Notes under the pieces: model-generated
Database searches by the model: none
What the model was told of the DNA's origin: nothing
Seen by the model: only the letters and a program-made list of their open reading frames with translations
Part shown: positions 48,439 through 57,543 of the stretch, piece by piece
Position numbering within the stretch: position 1 is the first letter of the stretch
How the letters are laid out: each line of letters begins with the position of its first letter
DNA from: an uncultured Woeseiaceae bacterium
GTDB taxonomy: Bacteria > Pseudomonadota > Gammaproteobacteria > Steroidobacterales > Woeseiaceae
Direction of reading: 5' to 3'
Assembly (NCBI GenBank): GCA_945787845.1
Contig: CALZJH010000003.1
Coordinates: 339,384-403,383 of the forward strand
Length of the DNA: 64,000 bases
Translations under genes and position numbers: made by a program

Positions 48439-49659
48439 ATGCTTTTCAACCGATCAGTCCCCATGCTCCTTGTCTGTCTTCTTCTTCTGTACCCGGGTGC
48501 CACGACCCTGGCCGAGAGCGATGAGCGGCCGAGGGCTCGCGACATCGGGCTGGTCGTCGGCACGTTCAAATCCGGCCCCCTGAACGCGATCACGGACGTC
48601 GAGCATGTACGCGTCGGGCACGCGACCCGCATCGAGGGGGAAGACATCCGCACGGGCGTCACGGCGATCATCCCGGGCCCCGGCAATCTGTACACGCATC
48701 CGGTGCCGGCCTGGATTCACGTCGGCAATGGCTATGGCAAGCTGATCGGCGAGACCCAGGTGCGTGAATTCGGCGAGATCGAGACACCGATTCTGCTGAC
48801 CTGCACGCTGTGTGTCTGGAGCGCGGCCAATGCGCTCAAGGAGTGGATGTACGAGCAGCCGGGTATGGGCGAGCACACCCTGAATCCTGTCGTCGGCGAG
48901 ACCAACGATGCGCGTGTGAACAACATGTGGTTGGACCCGGTCGGCAAAACGGAGGTTTACGCAGCGCTCGAGAACGCCACTACCGGCCCGGTGGCGGAAG
49001 GCAGCGTCGGCGCCGGTACGGGCACCCAGGCTTTCAGCTGGAAGGGCGGCATCGGCACGAGTTCCCGCGTGCTTCCGCCTGCGCTCGGCGGCTACACCGT
49101 GGGCGTGCTGGTGCAGACCAACTTCGGCGGCACGCTGTCGATGAATGGCGCGCCTGTGGGTCGTGAGCTGGGCAACTACGCCTACCGTGGCGAGCTCGAA
49201 GCCAGCACGCGCACGGATGACCGCGAGGACGGCTCGATCATGATCGTTGTCGCGACCGATGCACCGTTGAATGCGAGGAGCCTGGACCGACTCGGGATGC
49301 GCGCAATCATGGGGCTCGCGCGCACCGGGTCCTTCGCCCACAACGGCTCGGGCGACTACGTGATCGCCTTCTCGACCAACCAGGACGTGCGCCGGCCGCG
49401 AAGCAGCCGCCGCCCGGTTACGACACCGGAGCTGGTCAATGAATCGATGTCGCCGCTGTTCGCCGCTACAGCCGAGGCGACCGAGGAGGCTATCTACAAT
49501 GCGATCCTGAAGGCGACAACGGTGGCAAGCAGTCGCGGTCGCCTCGAGGCGATCCCGCTCGAGGAGACAGTAAAGATCCTGAAAAAATACAACGCACTGG
49601 ACTGGGACGAGACGCTGCCGCCCTGGTCACAGCCGCATGAACTGTTGACGCGTCCTTGA
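48439..49659 (+). CDS. P1-family peptidase (DmpA-like aminopeptidase), secreted
   Basis: The protein has 406 residues. GAAGGAAAGG precedes ATG 48439. A signal peptide (to about residue 25) is followed by ITDVEHVRVGHATR, VVGETNDARVNN, GSVGAGTGTQAFSWKGG and DREDGSIMIVVATDAPL. In DmpA the precursor cleaves itself before the serine of that last block, making the nucleophile; AHNGSGDYVIAFS completes the site. It removes N-terminal residues or D/beta-amino acids in the periplasm. Its 3' end overlaps the convergent membrane gene by 33 nt. Confidence 0.9.
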   Translation: MLFNRSVPMLLVCLLLLYPGATTLAESDERPRARDIGLVVGTFKSGPLNAITDVEHVRVGHATRIEGEDIRTGVTAIIPGPGNLYTHPVPAWIHVGNGYGKLIGETQVREFGEIETPILLTCTLCVWSAANALKEWMYEQPGMGEHTLNPVVGETNDARVNNMWLDPVGKTEVYAALENATTGPVAEGSVGAGTGTQAFSWKGGIGTSSRVLPPALGGYTVGVLVQTNFGGTLSMNGAPVGRELGNYAYRGELEASTRTDDREDGSIMIVVATDAPLNARSLDRLGMRAIMGLARTGSFAHNGSGDYVIAFSTNQDVRRPRSSRRPVTTPELVNESMSPLFAATAEATEEAIYNAILKATTVASSRGRLEAIPLEETVKILKKYNALDWDETLPPWSQPHELLTRP

Positions 49660-50832
49660 CCAGGCGTACCCCAACAGCACGGCCAGGAAAAACACTTCGG
49701 CACCGACGTTGATGATGGCGTTGATGATGCGTTGCAAGGCTTCGGGAATGTCGAACGGCACGAGCGACGCGAGCACGCCCCAGAGGGCGTCGGTAATCAG
49801 GTTGGTGACATAGAGCGATATCCTGATCGTGAAAATCGACGCCAGCGCGGTGATGCCCGACTCGATTGCCGAGGAGAAAAGAGCATCCATGCCACGTGAC
49901 TGTGCGATCGGCAGCAACATCCAGACACAGATAATGAAAGACGTTGATACGCCGCTGGTACGACCGAGAAGAGGCAGATCGGCACTGGGCACGGTCTGCA
50001 TCCATGTTAGAAACAGGACCGCCACATAGCACAGCGCCCAAAGTGCGAGCAGATGCGGCGCCACCAGTGTCCAGTTGTCCGCCGCCTCAGCAGCGGTGAA
50101 ATCGCGACTCTGCGATTCGGCTTTCTTCATAAGGGCCCGCAGATACACACCTACGAGTACTGCAGGCATGACAGGCGGATAAAACGCAATCCTGATGAGG
50201 GTTGTCAGCCAGCCTTCTGTTTCAGCCAGCGCCATGAGCAAGAGACCGGCAACCATGGTGACGCCAATGACCAGGTAGACGAGTTGCCGAAAGCGCTCCA
50301 TGGTGGTCTGCGATTCTTCAACAGCACGCGGCAGTTGCCGGATATCGGCGACAGTGACATAGATGTCCTGCAGGCCATCGAGCGCACGTCGACGTGCCGA
50401 GCTCCATGAATAGGCGTCGTCGTCTGTGAAGATCTTGGAGAAGTGTTCTTCTACCGGCGCTCCGTGCGCGCCCCACACGAATTGTTTGACGCCCACTTTC
50501 GCCGCGATGGCGCGAGCATCGCGGCGCCGAATATCGAATCCCAGGACGCCGGGCACGGTCTCACCGTCCTTGGTACGGCGGAGTTCACCGTCGAACCACG
50601 TACCTTCAGGGAGCTTCTCCTTGTTACGCGCGAGGGTCGACGCCTTGGGTTTCTTGTGCCGCTTCTTGCCTCTGAACGGCGCCAGCGGGATGAAGACAAA
50701 CGAGTTCGCACCCTTGCGCTCAAGCAGACGGTCGAGTTCGGCGCTGTGCCTGCGCGGCGCGGCCGCAACGTCGAGACCATCAATCTGGAGATGAACTTCT
50801 ACCGGCTGGTCTTTGTTGTTCTTCTTAGACAT
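49627..50832 (-). CDS. Membrane protein of unknown function in the ABC exporter operon
   Basis: The protein has 401 residues. A soluble, basic N-terminal part (about 1-175) includes FVFIPLAPFRGKKRHKKPKA and RRRDARAIAAKVGVKQFVWG, weakly like DUF3293. Six spans follow (about 180-395). No family is assigned with confidence. It begins 6 nt after the ABC transporter stop, so it is probably a partner of that transporter. It overlaps the P1 peptidase gene at the other end by 33 nt. Confidence 0.68.
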   Translation of the reverse strand: MSKKNNKDQPVEVHLQIDGLDVAAAPRRHSAELDRLLERKGANSFVFIPLAPFRGKKRHKKPKASTLARNKEKLPEGTWFDGELRRTKDGETVPGVLGFDIRRRDARAIAAKVGVKQFVWGAHGAPVEEHFSKIFTDDDAYSWSSARRRALDGLQDIYVTVADIRQLPRAVEESQTTMERFRQLVYLVIGVTMVAGLLLMALAETEGWLTTLIRIAFYPPVMPAVLVGVYLRALMKKAESQSRDFTAAEAADNWTLVAPHLLALWALCYVAVLFLTWMQTVPSADLPLLGRTSGVSTSFIICVWMLLPIAQSRGMDALFSSAIESGITALASIFTIRISLYVTNLITDALWGVLASLVPFDIPEALQRIINAIINVGAEVFFLAVLLGYAWSRTRQQFMRL

Positions 50833-50838
50833 GAGCCG

Positions 50839-52662
50839 TTAACGATACCCTTTTGCCTGCAGCCTGAACAAACTGGCGTACTGCCCGTTCTCGGCGAGCA
50901 AACTCTCGTGGTTGCCCTGTTCCAGGATCTTGCCATCGTGAATGACAATGATTCGGTCGGCGGCGCGTACCGTTGAGAATCGATGCGAGATAAGAATCGT
51001 CATCTTGGTGTCGCTTTGTGACTGGAAGTGGTCGAATATCGCGGCCTCCGATGCGGCATCCATCGCTGCGGTCGGCTCATCGAGGACCAGGATATCCGCA
51101 TCACTGCGCATGAAGGCGCGCGAGAGCGCAATCTTCTGCCATTGTCCGCCTGATAACTCGCGACCCCCCTTAAACCAGCGACCGAGTTGCGTGTCATAGC
51201 CCTCGGGCATGTCGTCAATGAACGGCGCGGCCATGCCCGTTCTTGCGGCTTCTTCCCAGCGCTCGGCATCATCAATGTGTCGTACATCACCGGTGCCGAT
51301 GTTTTCGCCGACGGAGAACTGGTACCGACCGAAGTCCTGGAAGATAACGCCAATGCGTTGTCGCAGTGCATCGACGTCCCAGGTCTTCAGGTCCAGTCCG
51401 TCGAGCAGGATGCTGCCTGCGGTCGGTTCATACAGGCGTGTGAGTAGCTTGATTAATGTTGTCTTGCCGGAGCCGTTCTCACCTACCAGCGCCAGGCTCT
51501 CGCCCGGGCGTATCTGAAAACTCACGTCGGTGAGTGCCTTGCTGGCTGCACCGGGATAGGCAAACGAGACGTTCTCAAACTCGAGACCACGTTCGGGTTC
51601 GGGTCCGTGTTTTGCTTCGCCGCCCGGCGCCGGGACTTCCTGTTCGAGGTAGTCGTACAGGTTCGATAGATACAGGTTGTCTTCGTACATGCCGCTGATC
51701 GCCGTCAGACTGGCAGCCACCGCACTTTGACCCTGTCGGAATAACACCAGGTACATCGTCATCGCACCCAGCGTAATGCCGCCATTGATGGTCGTTATGA
51801 CGATCCACGCATAGGCGCCGTAAAACGCACTCGTCGACAACAGCCCCAGCACGAAGCCCCAGCCATCACGGCGCAGGGTGAGGCGACGGTCCTCCACGAA
51901 CAGTTTCTTGAAGATATCGCGATAGCGTTGCAGGAGTCGCGGGCCGAGTCCGAACAGCTTGACCTCTTTGACGCTGTCCTCGCGAGCGATCACGGTTTCC
52001 AGGTACATTTGCATGCGTGTTTCTGGCGAACGCCAGCGAAACAACCGAAACGCATCACCGGAGAACTTGGCCTCGGCAAAAAACGAGGGCAGGCCGGCGC
52101 CGATAAGGATTACAACCGCCCACGGAGAGAACGCGTACAGCAACACGGCGTAACTGGTGAGGGAAATGGCGTTTTGCACCAGGCCGAACGTCCGGTTTAC
52201 AAGGCTTAGCGGGCGGCTCGAGGCTTCGCGCCGGGCTTGCGTCAGCTTGTCGTAAAACTCCGAGTCTTCGAAGTTCGCGAGCTGCAGCGTCAGCGCCTTT
52301 TCCAGGATCATGACGTTGACGCGCTGGCCGAGCAGGGCACGCAACAAGGACTGGCTGACGGACAGCCCGCGCTGGCTGGCGGCGACCGCAATGACGACGA
52401 GCGCCTCGAGAACGATCAGCCAGAGCACGTGGGACTTATCCGGGTTCGTTGCCGCCATCGCCGCGACGACGCCGTCGACGATTAGCTGGCCAATATAGGC
52501 GATCACTGCGGGCAGTACGCCGGCGATCAGTGTTAGAACGGCGAGCGTAATCGTCAGGCCACGACTTGTCGTCCACACGAGTTCCAGCGCACGGCGACTG
52601 TAGACGAACACGCCCAGGAAGCGGGTGACGAAAGGGGCGGTGGGTTCTTGTTCGCTGGCCAT
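50839..52662 (-). CDS. ABC exporter (fused membrane and ATPase domains)
   Basis: The protein has 607 residues. Six spans occupy the first 330 or so residues (type IV exporter fold). The ATPase has Walker A LVGENGSGKTTLIK, a Q-loop VIFQDFGRYQFS, signature LSGGQWQKIALSRA, Walker B ILVLDEPTAAMD and the H-loop ILISHRFSTV. The W after the signature Q is atypical. It works as a homodimer to export a lipid, peptide or drug. It shares a 105-bp divergent region with cbpA. Confidence 0.92.
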   Translation of the reverse strand: MASEQEPTAPFVTRFLGVFVYSRRALELVWTTSRGLTITLAVLTLIAGVLPAVIAYIGQLIVDGVVAAMAATNPDKSHVLWLIVLEALVVIAVAASQRGLSVSQSLLRALLGQRVNVMILEKALTLQLANFEDSEFYDKLTQARREASSRPLSLVNRTFGLVQNAISLTSYAVLLYAFSPWAVVILIGAGLPSFFAEAKFSGDAFRLFRWRSPETRMQMYLETVIAREDSVKEVKLFGLGPRLLQRYRDIFKKLFVEDRRLTLRRDGWGFVLGLLSTSAFYGAYAWIVITTINGGITLGAMTMYLVLFRQGQSAVAASLTAISGMYEDNLYLSNLYDYLEQEVPAPGGEAKHGPEPERGLEFENVSFAYPGAASKALTDVSFQIRPGESLALVGENGSGKTTLIKLLTRLYEPTAGSILLDGLDLKTWDVDALRQRIGVIFQDFGRYQFSVGENIGTGDVRHIDDAERWEEAARTGMAAPFIDDMPEGYDTQLGRWFKGGRELSGGQWQKIALSRAFMRSDADILVLDEPTAAMDAASEAAIFDHFQSQSDTKMTILISHRFSTVRAADRIIVIHDGKILEQGNHESLLAENGQYASLFRLQAKGYR

Positions 52663-52767
52663 ATTGGCGAGTCTGGGCCCAGCATGGCGTTCATGGCAAA
52701 TGGAAATAGCCAGAGAACTCAAATAAGACCTTGTTGCCGCCGTCTGGCGGCCCAATAATGTCGGCGT

Positions 52768-53721
52768 ATGGAATTCAAAGACTATTACAAGGTGATGGGC
52801 GTCGAGCGCGACGCGACGCAGGACGAGATCAAGCGGGCCTATCGCAGGCTTGCGCGCAAATATCACCCGGACGTCAGCAAGGCGTCGGACGCCGAGGAGC
52901 GCTTCAAGGAGGTGGGCGAGGCCTACGCGGTTCTCAAAGATCCCGAGAAACGAACGGCCTATGATCAACTGGGTGAGGGCTGGAAGACGGGCCAGGAGTT
53001 TCGGCCGCCACCCAACTGGGACCAGGGATTCGAGTTCCACGGTGGCGCCTCTGCCGAAGGCGGCCCCGAGGAGTTCAGCGACTTCTTCGAGACACTGTTC
53101 GGGCGTGGTGATTTCCGCGGTGGGTTTACGCGGGCGGACCATCGGCCGTTCACAGCCCGTGGCGAAGATACCTATGCCAAGATCGTTGTCGATCTGCAGG
53201 ACTCGTACCTCGGCGCGACACGCAGCGTGACGCTAAAGCACACAGAGATTGGCGACGACGGCCGTCCGACGGTGCGACATCGAACGCTGAGCGTGAAGAT
53301 ACCGAAAGGCGTGCGACCCGGTCAGCACATTCGCCTGGCCAAGCAGGGCTCGGCGGGCGCCGGCGGCGGTGAAAGCGGCGACCTGTTCCTGGAAATCGCG
53401 TTTCGACCGCATCCGAAGTTCCTCGTCGAAGGCAAAGACGTCTATCTGAACCTGCGGGTAGCGCCGTGGGAGGCGGAACTCGGCGCCAGCGTCAAGGCGC
53501 CGACCCCGACCGGTGACGTCGACCTGACGATTCCGCCGCATTCGAAAGCGGGACGCAAACTGCGCCTCAAGGGGCGGGGGCTGCCCGGGAAAGAACCCGG
53601 TGATTTCTACGCGGTCCTGCAAATTGCGCTGCCGCGAGCAGAGACGGACGATCAGAAAGCGGCGTATCGTCAATTTGCGAGCTCCTTCGACTTTGACCCG
53701 CGTCGGACAGAGGGGGGTTAG
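52768..53721 (+). CDS. cbpA: Curved-DNA-binding co-chaperone CbpA (DnaJ family)
   Basis: The protein has 317 residues. The J domain (1-70) has KYHPDVSK with HPD at 33-35. A Gly/Phe-rich stretch comes next, then two C-terminal substrate-binding domains with IPKGVRPGQHIRLAKQG and GRKLRLKGRGLPGK. No zinc-finger cysteines are present, which separates CbpA from DnaJ. The gene is immediately followed by cbpM, which confirms the call. It stimulates DnaK and binds curved DNA. Confidence 0.93.
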   Translation: MEFKDYYKVMGVERDATQDEIKRAYRRLARKYHPDVSKASDAEERFKEVGEAYAVLKDPEKRTAYDQLGEGWKTGQEFRPPPNWDQGFEFHGGASAEGGPEEFSDFFETLFGRGDFRGGFTRADHRPFTARGEDTYAKIVVDLQDSYLGATRSVTLKHTEIGDDGRPTVRHRTLSVKIPKGVRPGQHIRLAKQGSAGAGGGESGDLFLEIAFRPHPKFLVEGKDVYLNLRVAPWEAELGASVKAPTPTGDVDLTIPPHSKAGRKLRLKGRGLPGKEPGDFYAVLQIALPRAETDDQKAAYRQFASSFDFDPRRTEGG

Positions 53722-53724
53722 GCA

Positions 53725-54054
53725 ATGGCCAGCGAAAATCGGAAAAACGTACTGCAGTGCGAGATTATTGAGACTCGCCGTGAATTGTCGCTCTCCGACC
53801 TCTGCGAGGTTTGCACTGTCACCAGCGAGCGTGTCGTGCAGCTGGTTGACGAGGGCCTGGTTGAGCCGGTTGGTCGTTATCCCGCCGAGTGGCGATTCAG
53901 CGGCCGCAGTGTCAGACGTGTCCTGGTCGCAGAACGCCTGTCGCGAGATCTTCGGCTGAATGCAGCGGGTGCTGCCCTGGTCGTGGACCTTCTCGACGAA
54001 GTGAAGCGGCTACGCCAGCGGCTGATCAGGCTTGAGGAAGCCGACGAGTCGTGA
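53725..54054 (+). CDS. cbpM: Chaperone modulator CbpM
   Basis: The protein has 109 residues, 3 nt after cbpA. It has a MerR-like helix-turn-helix fold with LSLSDLCEVCTVTSERVVQL and a C-terminal helix LLDEVKRLRQRLIRLEE. CbpM inhibits the J domain of CbpA. The order cbpA-cbpM is the usual enterobacterial/pseudomonad operon. Confidence 0.9.
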   Translation: MASENRKNVLQCEIIETRRELSLSDLCEVCTVTSERVVQLVDEGLVEPVGRYPAEWRFSGRSVRRVLVAERLSRDLRLNAAGAALVVDLLDEVKRLRQRLIRLEEADES

Positions 54055-54090
54055 ACGGCTTTTCATTTGTCGAAAACGGCAGTCTGTGAC

Positions 54091-55032
54091 ATGAAATACG
54101 ACCTGATTGGTGACATTCACGGGCACAGCGAACCGCTTGCCCGGCTTCTCGACAAACTCGGCTACGCGAAAGCCGACGGTGTGTTTCGGCATCCGGAGCG
54201 CCAGGCCATTTTCCTGGGTGACTTCATCGACCGCGGCCCCGATCAGCGTGGTGTTCTGGAGATCGTCCGGCCCATGATCGATGCGGGCGCGGCGCTGTCT
54301 GTCATGGGCAACCATGAGTTCAACGCGATTGCGTATCACACGCTGGATCCGGACGATCACAATCGCCACCTTCGTGTGCATACCGAGAAAAACCGCAAGC
54401 AACACCAGGCGTTCCTCGAAGTGTTCGAGGGCACGTCCGACTACGCCGAGATCATCGAGTGGTTTCGGACGCTACCCTTGTGGCTTGAACTGGACGGGAT
54501 TCGCGTGGTTCACGCGTGCTGGGACGCGGCGTTGATGAGTCTGCTGCAAGACAGGCACCCGTCAGTGAATGAGTACCTCGACGATGACCTGCTGATCGCC
54601 GCCTCTCGAAAGGACAGCGAGGAATACGAGGCGGTCGAGACCTTGCTCAAAGGCAGAGAAATCGAATTACCCAACGGTCAGTCGTTCTCCGACAAAGACG
54701 GTAACGCGAGGCACAACGTCCGCATGCGTTGGTTCGACGGAAATGCAAAGACCTACCAGGAAGCGTTTCTGGGACCAGAGAAGGCTCGTAGCCATATCCC
54801 GGAGGAACCGATCGGCGCCGACCACATCATCCAGTACTCGCACGATGATCCTCCCGTATTCGTGGGGCACTACTGGCTGGATTCCATGCCGAACGTGCTG
54901 GCGCCCAATGTGGCGTGCCTCGATTACAGCGTGGCGGCGAAGAGCGGTGGCAAGCTGGTGGCGTACCGGTGGGATGGGGAGCAAGAGCTGAGTAATGAGA
55001 AGTTCGTCTGGACGAAGAAAGGTGCGGAATAG
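54091..55032 (+). CDS. Calcineurin-like metallophosphoesterase
   Basis: The protein has 313 residues from ATG 54091; a TTG at 54067 is an alternative. GDIHGH (near the start), GDFIDRGP and GNHEFN are the three metal-binding blocks of the family, with GHYWL and VACLDYSVA later. It resembles PrpE/ApaH-type bis(5'-nucleosyl)-tetraphosphatase or protein phosphatases. It follows cbpM by 36 nt and may be co-transcribed. Confidence 0.9.
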   Translation: MKYDLIGDIHGHSEPLARLLDKLGYAKADGVFRHPERQAIFLGDFIDRGPDQRGVLEIVRPMIDAGAALSVMGNHEFNAIAYHTLDPDDHNRHLRVHTEKNRKQHQAFLEVFEGTSDYAEIIEWFRTLPLWLELDGIRVVHACWDAALMSLLQDRHPSVNEYLDDDLLIAASRKDSEEYEAVETLLKGREIELPNGQSFSDKDGNARHNVRMRWFDGNAKTYQEAFLGPEKARSHIPEEPIGADHIIQYSHDDPPVFVGHYWLDSMPNVLAPNVACLDYSVAAKSGGKLVAYRWDGEQELSNEKFVWTKKGAE

Positions 55033-55107
55033 GCGCGCGGACTGAATCGACAGGTTATTTGCAGAGATCGAGGGCTTGGGCCGGATGGGGGTGAATCCGC
55101 GACCGGG

Positions 55108-55116
55108 TGCTATCAT
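55108..55116 (+). promoter_or_regulatory. Extended -10 element upstream of the helicase gene
   Basis: TGCTATCAT (TGn followed by TATCAT at 55111-55116) is an extended -10. No good -35 is seen. It would start transcription near 55123, at the foot of a terminator-like hairpin and about 45 nt before the helicase ATG. Confidence 0.4.
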
Positions 55117-55125
55117 GCTGCGGTT

Positions 55126-55150
55126 CCGGTGGGGTCTCCACCGGCTTTTT
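55126..55150 (+). terminator. Intrinsic-terminator-like hairpin in the helicase leader
   Basis: CCGGTGG (55126-55132) and CCACCGG (55138-55144) form a perfect 7-bp stem with loop GGTCT, followed by CTTTTT. It could end transcription from the phosphatase gene or attenuate the helicase gene, whose ATG is 19 nt downstream. Confidence 0.6.
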
Positions 55151-55169
55151 CCTTCTCCAGAGCACTACG

Positions 55170-56892
55170 ATGTCCAAGTCTGACGCCAAGCCAGGCACGA
55201 CCAGTTTCCGCGATCTCAAGCTATCCGAACCCCTGATTCGAGTGTTGGATGAGATCGGCTATGATGAGCGGCCGGGACATTCTGGGGCACGCACCCACTG
55301 GCACCGGAAAGACAGCAGCCTTCGCCTTGCCGCTGTTGTCCGGTATTGATGTGCACAACAAGAACGTCCAGGTACTGACGCTCACACCTACGCGCGAGCT
55401 GGCCATCCAGGTGGCCGAAGCGTTTCAGCATTACGCGTCCCACATCAAGGGGTTTCACGTGCTACCGATTTACGGTGGCCAGGAATACGGCGGTCAAATC
55501 CGCCAGCTCAAACGGGGCGTGCAGGTCGTCGTTGGAACCCCGGGCCGCCTGATGGACCACATGCGCAAAGGCACTCTGAAGCTCGGCGGTCTGCAGGCCG
55601 TGGTCCTGGACGAAGCTGACGAGATGTTACGCATGGGATTTATTGACGAAGTGGAGTGGATACTCGACCAGACGCCTGACAAACGTCAGATGGCCTTGTT
55701 CTCTGCGACGATGCCCAGGCAGGTCGAACGTATCGCACGGCGTTACTTGAATGACCCTGCAGAAATTTCGATCAAGGCGCGTACCGCAACCGCAGAGACG
55801 ATTCGCCAGCGCTACTGGCAAGTCAGTGGTTTTCATAAACTCGATGCACTCACGCGAATTCTCGAAGTTGAATCATTCGATGGCATCCTGATGTTTGTTC
55901 GTACCAAGACCGCAACAACGGAACTTGCCGAGAAGCTCGAGGCGCGCGGCTACGCTGCCGCAGCAATGAACGGCGACATGGCCCAGAAGCATCGTGAGCA
56001 AACCGTTGAGCGACTGAAGAAAGGAACACTCGATATCCTGGTCGCTACCGACGTCGCAGCACGCGGTCTCGACGTCGACAGGATCAGTCATGTCATCAAC
56101 TACGATGTTCCCTACGACACCGAGGCCTACATTCACCGCATTGGTCGAACAGGCAGGGCGGGGCGGACAGGCGAGGCAATACTCTTTGTAGCACCGCGCG
56201 AACGACGCATGTTGGCGGCGATTGAAAAGGCAACGCGGCAGAAGATCGAGCAGATGGTGCTGCCAAGCACGGAAGCTGTTAACAACAAACGCATTGCCGA
56301 TTTTAAACAGAAGATCACAGACACACTTGCCATGGGAGAGATCGGGTTCATGCAGAGCCTCGTGGAGCAGTACCGGCAAGAGCACGATGTTCCTGCAGTC
56401 GAGATTGCTGCTGCCCTGGCGAAGATGAATATTGGCGACAAGCCGATGCTACTGGGTCCCGACGAGAAGACGGGCAGAGGAAGGACGAAGCCGCTGGGTG
56501 ACCTGGAGGGTGGCTCGCAACGGTACCGGATAGAGGTCGGTCACGTGCACGGCGTCAAGCCAGGGAATATCGTTGGTGCTATCGCCAACGAATCGGGTTT
56601 GGATGGCAAGCACATCGGCAGTATCGAAATTGAGGCGGAGTACAGCCTGGTCGATCTCCCGGCCGGAATGCCGAAAGACATCTTCATGGACCTGAAGAAA
56701 GTCCGGGTTTGCGGTCAGGCGATGAATATTTCATTGCACGGCGAAGGCAAGGCTCCGCGAAAGCAAAAGGGCCAGCCGAACCCTAAAGGAAAGCCCAAGG
56801 GAAAACCCAGGGGAAAGTCCAAAGCGAGAGGTAAGTCGAAGCCTGCCTCGCGGAAGGGGAAACCGGGGAAGCGGAGCAATAAGGGGCCGTGA
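55170..56892 (+). pseudogene. DEAD-box RNA helicase (DeaD/CsdA type) with an internal deletion and frameshift
   Basis: An ATG at 55170 starts MSKSDAKPGTTSFRDLKLSE and reaches EIGYD, the usual N-terminus up to the Q motif. The rest of the helicase continues in another frame from about 55258: GRDILGHAPTGTGKTAAFAL (motif I), VLDEADEML, SATMP, HRIGRTGRAG, then a DbpA-type RNA-binding domain and a basic tail. Between GYD and GRD the family normally has about 15 residues including PTPIQ; here most are missing, and the frame offset implies a loss of 3n+2 nt. Restart from ATG 55249 would give 547 residues without the Q motif. A sequencing or assembly error is possible. Confidence 0.8.
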
Positions 56893-56968
56893 ACTCACAC
56901 CGCGGGAAAGCACAACATCATCGCGACGCAGTGGCTATACTTCCTGTAACAATAACAAGGAGCCTTTC

Positions 56969-57532
56969 ATGAACACACTATTCTCGAGTCGCTACATACT
57001 GGCTCTACTCGCATTACCATTCAGCTTTACGATTGCCGGCATTGCATGGGCGGATGCCGAGTCTAGTGCCACCAAGATTGCTCGTGCAGAATCGGCCGCG
57101 CCAGCCAGCATTTCAGCTGAGGCAACCATCGTGGATGTAGATGGCACCGTGTTGCGCGAGGGCAGCAACGGCTGGACCTGCCTGCCTGGCGTTCCGCTGA
57201 TTCCGGGCGACGATCACCCGATGTGCAATGACGCGGTCTGGTCAGCCTGGCTGGCTGCCACGGCGGCAGGCGAGGAATTCTCGACCGATACCGTGGGTTA
57301 CTCGTACATGCTTCAGGGTGACGCGATGGTACACAACCATGATCCATCCGCTACCGAACCGGACGACAGCGGCCACTGGGTTCAGGAAGGCCCGCACCTG
57401 ATGCTGTTAATGCCGACGAACGTATCGTTAGTAGGGATGAATGATGATCCGAACGTACCCGGGCCTTACGTAATGTGGGGCGGAACGCCTATGCGACACA
57501 TTATGGTGCCGGTGGGCCCGCGGGATAACTAG
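56969..57532 (+). CDS. Secreted protein of unknown function
   Basis: The protein has 187 residues with AACAAGGAG before the ATG. A signal peptide (to about residue 29, AWADA) precedes a domain with GWTCLPGVPLIPGDDHPMCN, YSYMLQGDAMVHNHDP, GPHLMLLMP and YVMWGGTPMRHIMVPVG. I have seen this Trp/Met/His-rich pattern in uncharacterised bacterial secreted proteins but know no function for it. The histidines could bind a metal. It ends 11 nt before the NDH-2-like gene. Confidence 0.72.
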   Translation: MNTLFSSRYILALLALPFSFTIAGIAWADAESSATKIARAESAAPASISAEATIVDVDGTVLREGSNGWTCLPGVPLIPGDDHPMCNDAVWSAWLAATAAGEEFSTDTVGYSYMLQGDAMVHNHDPSATEPDDSGHWVQEGPHLMLLMPTNVSLVGMNDDPNVPGPYVMWGGTPMRHIMVPVGPRDN

Positions 57533-57543
57533 GCGCACGATCC

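Noticed and set aside
52662..53142. N-terminal extension of the ABC exporter reading frame across the cbpA gene
   Set aside because: The extra 160 codons are antisense to the cbpA coding region. The ATG at 52662 gives the normal exporter length.
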